A stretch of 6,233 nt of DNA from Rickettsiales bacterium. Its GTDB lineage: Bacteria > Pseudomonadota > Alphaproteobacteria > Rickettsiales > UBA1997. This document shows, piece by piece, positions 1-3,640 of this stretch; within the stretch, counting starts at the first letter, position 1; the number at the start of each line of letters is the position of its first letter. A program made the translations under genes and the position numbers. The notes below the pieces were generated by a model. That model saw only the letters and a program-made list of their open reading frames with translations, made no database searches and had not been told where the DNA came from. The DNA is taken from NCBI GenBank assembly GCA_031269065.1, contig JAIRWJ010000022.1, forward strand, positions 1 to 6,233. Direction: 5' to 3'.

Positions 1-1071
1 TTTAGCTATAGTTTTAGTGTTCCGGTAGCTGTCCGAATTGGAGTCAGCGACTACTACTTCTTCGAGCGCCATTTAGCCTTTTCTCTCATTTCGCTGGTTC
101 TCATATTTCTTATGTCAAATATGAACTCAAGGGTTGCTCGGGGAACCTCGCTCCTGCTGTTTCAGGTCAGTTTGCTATTACTATTCATGGTACCATTTTT
201 TGGATTCCAGACAAAGGGGGCAAAGAGATGGCTTTACATCGCTGGGCTGTCTGTACAACCCTCTGAATTCATAAAACCATCCGTAATTCTGGTGTTTGCC
301 CAACTGTTGGACAAATTCTCCCGGACTACTAATCCAAAAATTCTCGTGGCTCTGATGGCCATATACTCCACGGTAACTCTGCTTATATTCAGACAGCCGG
401 ACATAGGTACCTCCCTACTACTCACTATAGTTCTTTCGATCCAGATACTGATGACAGATTTTTTCAAACCGAGACACTGTTTTTACCTAGTCATTGTCTT
501 TGTGGTCATGTCTGTTGCCACCTGCACAACATTTCCACACGTTTCAGACAGAATAACAAGCTTTATCTCTAGTGTTAGGGATCCGAATATGGCAAATTAC
601 CAGGTTCGGAGGTCGCTGATGGCCTACAGAAACGCCAGCTGGCTTGGAAGGGGTTTTTTAGAAGGGAAAATCAAAGATCATATTCCGGATATTCACACAG
701 ACTTTATTTTCCCAGCAATTGCCGAAGAATTCGGGTTTTTGGCGGTCTTTCTGATAGTGCTGTTGTATTTCTATATCGCCCTGCGGATCATACTACTGGC
801 GGGCAGAAAAAGCAGCAACTATGAATTTCTTGCGATGAATGGTTTGACTTTATTATTGATCCTGCAGGTTTTCGTGAATCTCTGTGTTTCTCTGAACCTA
901 CTGCCCACCAAGGGCATAACACTGCCTTTTCTCAGCTATGGGGGGTCATCTCTTCTTGGAACCGCCATAGCCTCCGGCTATCTACTAGTTTTTACAAAAA
1001 AAGAATTTGGAGTTGTTACTTCGGGAAACCATCTAGAATTAGTGAATTCACAGCCTTCGAATGAACCATAG
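1..1071 (+). CDS. ftsW: FtsW, septal peptidoglycan glycosyltransferase (SEDS family), 5' end missing
   Basis: FtsW is the inner-membrane SEDS polymerase that links lipid II into glycan strands at the division septum, working with a class B PBP (FtsI). The frame is open from base 1, so 356 residues are visible. The first ATG in frame (112) is not the start: the 37 codons before it encode an FtsW-like stretch (VPVAVRIG, then YYFFERH, residues 7-24) joining TM1 to TM2. Against a usual length of 370-410, roughly 20-40 N-terminal residues lie outside the window. Family motifs in window numbering: GAKRW (73-77) with QPSEF (86-90), QPDIG (132-136), YQVRRSL (200-206), the HTDF loop (232-235) whose Asp234 matches the invariant SEDS aspartate, and PFLSYGGSS (309-317). 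About nine hydrophobic segments are visible. FtsW is preferred over RodA because of the QPSEF context and the PTKGITLPFLSYGGSS ending, but the two paralogues are related. murG, the usual next gene, does not follow. Confidence 0.9.
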   Translation, partial: FSYSFSVPVAVRIGVSDYYFFERHLAFSLISLVLIFLMSNMNSRVARGTSLLLFQVSLLLLFMVPFFGFQTKGAKRWLYIAGLSVQPSEFIKPSVILVFAQLLDKFSRTTNPKILVALMAIYSTVTLLIFRQPDIGTSLLLTIVLSIQILMTDFFKPRHCFYLVIVFVVMSVATCTTFPHVSDRITSFISSVRDPNMANYQVRRSLMAYRNASWLGRGFLEGKIKDHIPDIHTDFIFPAIAEEFGFLAVFLIVLLYFYIALRIILLAGRKSSNYEFLAMNGLTLLLILQVFVNLCVSLNLLPTKGITLPFLSYGGSSLLGTAIASGYLLVFTKKEFGVVTSGNHLELVNSQPSNEP

Positions 1072-1116
1072 ACCTAATTTCGTGTCTAAAGGGCAAAATA
1101 TTACATATTTATCTGA

Positions 1117-1169
1117 GTGTAGGCATGTCATCGTGCTTCTGCAAAAACGGCCACGGCTCATGCCTATAT
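1117..1169. repeat. Inverted repeat between ftsW and murF (possible RNA stem-loop)
   Basis: TAGGCATG at 1120-1127 is exactly complementary to CATGCCTA at 1159-1166. The stem can be lengthened to 11 pairs with two G-U pairs at 1117-1119/1167-1169. Inside the 31-base loop, CGTG (1132-1135) can pair with CACG (1152-1155). No T-run follows, so it does not look like a standard intrinsic terminator. It lies 45 bases after the ftsW stop and just upstream of the murF promoter. It could be a 3' end-stabilising structure of the ftsW message, a protein-binding site or chance. Confidence 0.45.
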
Positions 1170-1180
1170 GGTTGGGACTA

Positions 1181-1208
1181 TTGGAAATTAAAGTCAATGG
1201 GCTATAAT
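1181..1208 (+). promoter_or_regulatory. Candidate sigma70-type promoter for murF-tatD
   Basis: A perfect -10 hexamer TATAAT lies at 1203-1208, with a partial -35 TTGGAA (4 of 6 matches to TTGACA) at 1181-1186 and a 16-base spacer. Transcription would start near 1214-1216, leaving an untranslated leader of about 20 bases before the murF ATG at 1234. The position in the gap, pointing at murF, supports it. It is a consensus match only. Confidence 0.55.
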
Positions 1209-1233
1209 TTGTCCAAATAACCGGAATTTTTAA

Positions 1234-2664
1234 ATGTCATTTAATCTGAATGACCTTGAAGACGCTCTGGGAAATGATATAGTTGATATCAACAGGGGCG
1301 GAATTTTCTCCATTGATCACGTAGTATTCGATAGTCGGGAGGTGACGGATAGGACTCTCTTTGTGGCTAAAAAAGGTGATAGAAATGATGGCCACGACTT
1401 TATAGAGTCGGTTCTTAGGGCAAATGATTCGGCTCTGGTGTTGGCAGAGCGCTTGCCTGCTGGTCTGGGCAGCCAAAAAAGAATAATTTTAGTCAAGGAT
1501 ACTCTGAAAGCCTTTGAGAATTTAGCCATATTTTCTAGGAATAGAATCAAAGGGACCGTGCTAGGAATAACAGGAAGCATCGGAAAGACCAGCACGAAGG
1601 ACATAGTTTCCAGAACACTCTCCTGCTACGGCAAAATTCATTGTAGCCAGCTGAGTTTCAATAATTATATTGGTACACTGACGACACTAGCCAACAGTCC
1701 GGCTGATGTTGATTATCTCGTCTGTGAAATGGGTGTCGGAGATATTGGGGAAATGGGTAAACTGGTAGATCTGGTTAGACCAGATATAGCCATAGTTATG
1801 AATATCAAACCATCTCACATTAGTTATTTCTCCTCCGAGGAAAACATAGCTTTGGAGAAATCACAAATAGTCAGAGATGGCGCAAAGCTAGCTGTGCTGA
1901 ATATGGATGACAGTTGGTATGAATTTATGTACAGTCGAGCTTCGGCTAAGGCTGGTAAAATAATAACCTTTGGACGTGGTTCGAAGGCAGATATTTGCCT
2001 AAAGAAACACGAAGTTGTTGGCAATGGGGCGAAGGTAGTCTATCAACTGGGAGAAGAAAAGTATTCCTGTGATTTTGAAAACATAGATTACAACATTGCC
2101 TACAATTCTATGGCAGCTTTGGCAGTTGTGAAATATCTGGAACTTCCCTGGGAGAAGGCTCTGGAGGCTATATCATCCCAGGAAACTCCGAGAGGAAGAA
2201 ATAATGTCGAATACGCCAGCTACGAGTCAGGTGGTAGGACTATAAACCTGAGTATAATCAATGGATCTTACAATGCCGTGATTCCAGATGCCTTCATCAG
2301 CGGACTAGAATTCATGAAGAACATTTTCGCTCAAGGTAAAACAGCCAGAAAGGTCTGCATATGGGGTGATATGCTAGAAACAGGCAGCAAAGCCAACGAA
2401 TTTCACCAGTCTCTGGGTGAAAGGCTAATAGAAGCGAAGGTAGATATTCTCTTAACTGTCGGTGACAATATGAAGAAACTCGGTGAATCTCTTGGGGGCA
2501 CAGATATTACACATATTCACTTCGCTAGCATTGGAGAGTTGATTTCCAGTGTCAAAAACATTTTAGCCGACAGGGATCTTGTTTTTGTGAAAAGTTCCAA
2601 GGGAATGAAAACCTATGAGGTGTTGAATTTTTTGGTCAAAGAAAAGATGAAATTGTTTTTATGA
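1234..2664 (+). CDS. murF: MurF, UDP-N-acetylmuramoyl-tripeptide--D-alanyl-D-alanine ligase
   Basis: MurF is a cytoplasmic Mur ligase that uses ATP to add D-Ala-D-Ala to the UDP-MurNAc-tripeptide, the last soluble precursor step before MraY. The 476 residues match the usual length. The three Mur domains are visible. The N-terminal substrate domain has DSREV (33-37). The central ATPase has the P-loop TGSIGKTSTKD (113-123), SFNNYIGT (141-148), CEMGVGDIGE (164-173), PSH (193-195) and Lys209 in IALEKSQI, where Mur ligases carry a carbamylated lysine. The C-terminal domain has GDMLETG (378-384) and FHQSLG (390-395). SFNNxxGT and EMG separate it from MurE and MurC. Two C-terminal motifs are altered: the usual DDSYNANP reads NGSYNAVIP (343-351) and the usual KGSR reads KSSKG (453-457). 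The ATG at 1234 has a weak GGAA Shine-Dalgarno (1223-1226, 7-base spacing). The gene ends inside the tatD start codon. Confidence 0.93.
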   Translation: MSFNLNDLEDALGNDIVDINRGGIFSIDHVVFDSREVTDRTLFVAKKGDRNDGHDFIESVLRANDSALVLAERLPAGLGSQKRIILVKDTLKAFENLAIFSRNRIKGTVLGITGSIGKTSTKDIVSRTLSCYGKIHCSQLSFNNYIGTLTTLANSPADVDYLVCEMGVGDIGEMGKLVDLVRPDIAIVMNIKPSHISYFSSEENIALEKSQIVRDGAKLAVLNMDDSWYEFMYSRASAKAGKIITFGRGSKADICLKKHEVVGNGAKVVYQLGEEKYSCDFENIDYNIAYNSMAALAVVKYLELPWEKALEAISSQETPRGRNNVEYASYESGGRTINLSIINGSYNAVIPDAFISGLEFMKNIFAQGKTARKVCIWGDMLETGSKANEFHQSLGERLIEAKVDILLTVGDNMKKLGESLGGTDITHIHFASIGELISSVKNILADRDLVFVKSSKGMKTYEVLNFLVKEKMKLFL

Positions 2665-3488
2665 CCCTTGAATATAATTTTCTTATTGACAGTCACTGCC
2701 ATTTGCTGCACATCGCCGACCAGGGCAGAAATATCGACGATGTGGTAAAGAGGGCCAACGCCGAAGGAGTGGCTGTAATTAACAATGTCTGTGCCCATAT
2801 TGACGAAATGCCGAAAATAATTGAGAGTACCAATAGGTACGATAATGTGTTTTGTTCCGTGGGACACCATCCGGAGGAGGTGCAAAATAGGAAAATCACG
2901 TTAAGTGAAATAATGCGATACACAGCTGGCGAAAAGGTCGTTGCAATAGGGGAATCTGGACTGGACTATCACCATAATCAAGAAAATAAAGAAGATCAGA
3001 TTAGAAATTTTGAAATACATATTGAGGCTAGTCGACAGAGCGGTCTGCCCCTAATCATTCACTCCCGGGAGGCTGACAGAGATATGATCGACATTCTAAA
3101 ATCTGAAAGCGGAAATGGGTACTTCGCCTTTGTTCTCCATTGCTTTTGCTCCAGCAGGGAACTGGCTTTGAAAGGTTTAGAACTCGGGGGATTTATATCT
3201 TTTTCTGGCATAGTGACATTCAGGAGTGCCGGTGATCTACAGGAAATAGCCAAAATTGTGCCCCGGGACAGAATTATTTTAGAGACGGATTCTCCATATC
3301 TGGCTCCCGTTCCCCAGCGAGGTAAGATAAATGAACCTGCCTATGTCCGGCATGTGGCGGAATTTTTGTCGGTCCTGCTGGGTGAAGACTATGGTGTGCT
3401 ACGCAACGATGTGGGCCGTAATACTCTGGAACTGTTTAATAGAATTATACCAGGTCTGACTAAATTCCGAAATCTAGATACACTCTAG
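2661..3488 (+). CDS. tatD: TatD-family metal-dependent hydrolase (3'-5' DNase type)
   Basis: TatD proteins are cytoplasmic TIM-barrel hydrolases of the amidohydrolase superfamily. Characterised members are Mg2+-dependent exonucleases acting on DNA or RNA ends, linked to DNA repair and degradation. The 275 residues match the family's ~260 plus a short tail. All expected metal ligands are visible: His12 and His14 in DSHCHL, Glu98 in GESGLDYH, His134 in IIHSREA, His160 in VLHCFCSS and Asp210 in LETDSPYLAP. The RGKINEPAYV stretch (220-229) is the typical family signature near the end. Its ATG overlaps the murF stop (ATGA, 2661-2664) and no strong Shine-Dalgarno precedes it, so translation is probably coupled to murF. 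No pathway link between the two genes is evident. TatD paralogues (YcfH, YjjV) share these motifs, so the symbol denotes the family and the exact orthologue is unsettled. Confidence 0.92.
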   Translation: MTLEYNFLIDSHCHLLHIADQGRNIDDVVKRANAEGVAVINNVCAHIDEMPKIIESTNRYDNVFCSVGHHPEEVQNRKITLSEIMRYTAGEKVVAIGESGLDYHHNQENKEDQIRNFEIHIEASRQSGLPLIIHSREADRDMIDILKSESGNGYFAFVLHCFCSSRELALKGLELGGFISFSGIVTFRSAGDLQEIAKIVPRDRIILETDSPYLAPVPQRGKINEPAYVRHVAEFLSVLLGEDYGVLRNDVGRNTLELFNRIIPGLTKFRNLDTL

Positions 3489-3510
3489 GATTGTACCAGG
3501 CCAGAGTTTC

Positions 3511-3551
3511 ATCCATTCTCGGAGAGGACCGGATAAGCTCGCCCAATGGAT
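3511..3551. repeat. Short inverted repeat downstream of tatD
   Basis: ATCCATT (3511-3517) is exactly complementary to AATGGAT (3545-3551) across a 27-base loop. It starts 22 bases after the tatD stop. There is no T-run after it and the stem is AT-rich, so it is weak as an intrinsic terminator. It may be chance. The rest of the 152-base gap shows no RNA gene or ORF that I can support. Confidence 0.25.
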
Positions 3552-3581
3552 TCTAGATTTAGGGGATACAGATGCGTACTA

Positions 3582-3610
3582 TTGACTTTGTGTAAGAAGT
3601 GTTTCATTAT
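3582..3610 (+). promoter_or_regulatory. Candidate promoter for the large repeat-protein gene
   Basis: TTGACT (5 of 6 to the -35 consensus) at 3582-3587 is followed after 17 bases by CATTAT (4 of 6 to the -10) at 3605-3610. An alternative -10, TATTAT at 3608-3613, matches better but has a 20-base spacer. Transcription would begin near 3617-3620, about 22 bases before the GTG at 3641. That would exclude the further upstream in-frame GTG at 3599. Confidence 0.4.
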
Positions 3611-3630
3611 TATCTTATAAAAGCCAAAAA

Positions 3631-3635
3631 AAGGA
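3631..3635 (+). promoter_or_regulatory. Shine-Dalgarno for GTG start at 3641
   Basis: AAGGA lies 5 bases before the GTG at 3641. A competing site, AAGGAG at 3660-3665, lies 8 bases before a second in-frame GTG at 3674 and is the stronger sequence match. The upstream start is preferred because it keeps the first eight-residue unit (LTVEQLDA, residues 10-17) whole, whereas the 3674 start would cut through it. The choice is not settled. Confidence 0.45.
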
Positions 3636-3640
3636 ATAAT

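Noticed and set aside
112..1071. Complete 319-residue ftsW starting at ATG 112
   Set aside because: The same frame is open to base 1 and its 37 upstream codons encode FtsW-like sequence, so the gene is cut by the window edge and ATG 112 is internal.
1181..1216. TTGGA/TCCAA inverted pair flanking the murF promoter, as an operator
   Set aside because: Only five bases per arm around 26 bases, and the left arm coincides with the -35 element. Too little to support an operator.
1237..2024. Minus-strand frames opposite murF
   Set aside because: They are antisense shadows of a gene whose motifs are unambiguous on the plus strand.
3489..3640. tRNA, riboswitch or CRISPR in the gaps
   Set aside because: Both intergenic gaps were read on both strands. 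No cloverleaf, direct-repeat array or known leader motif was seen.
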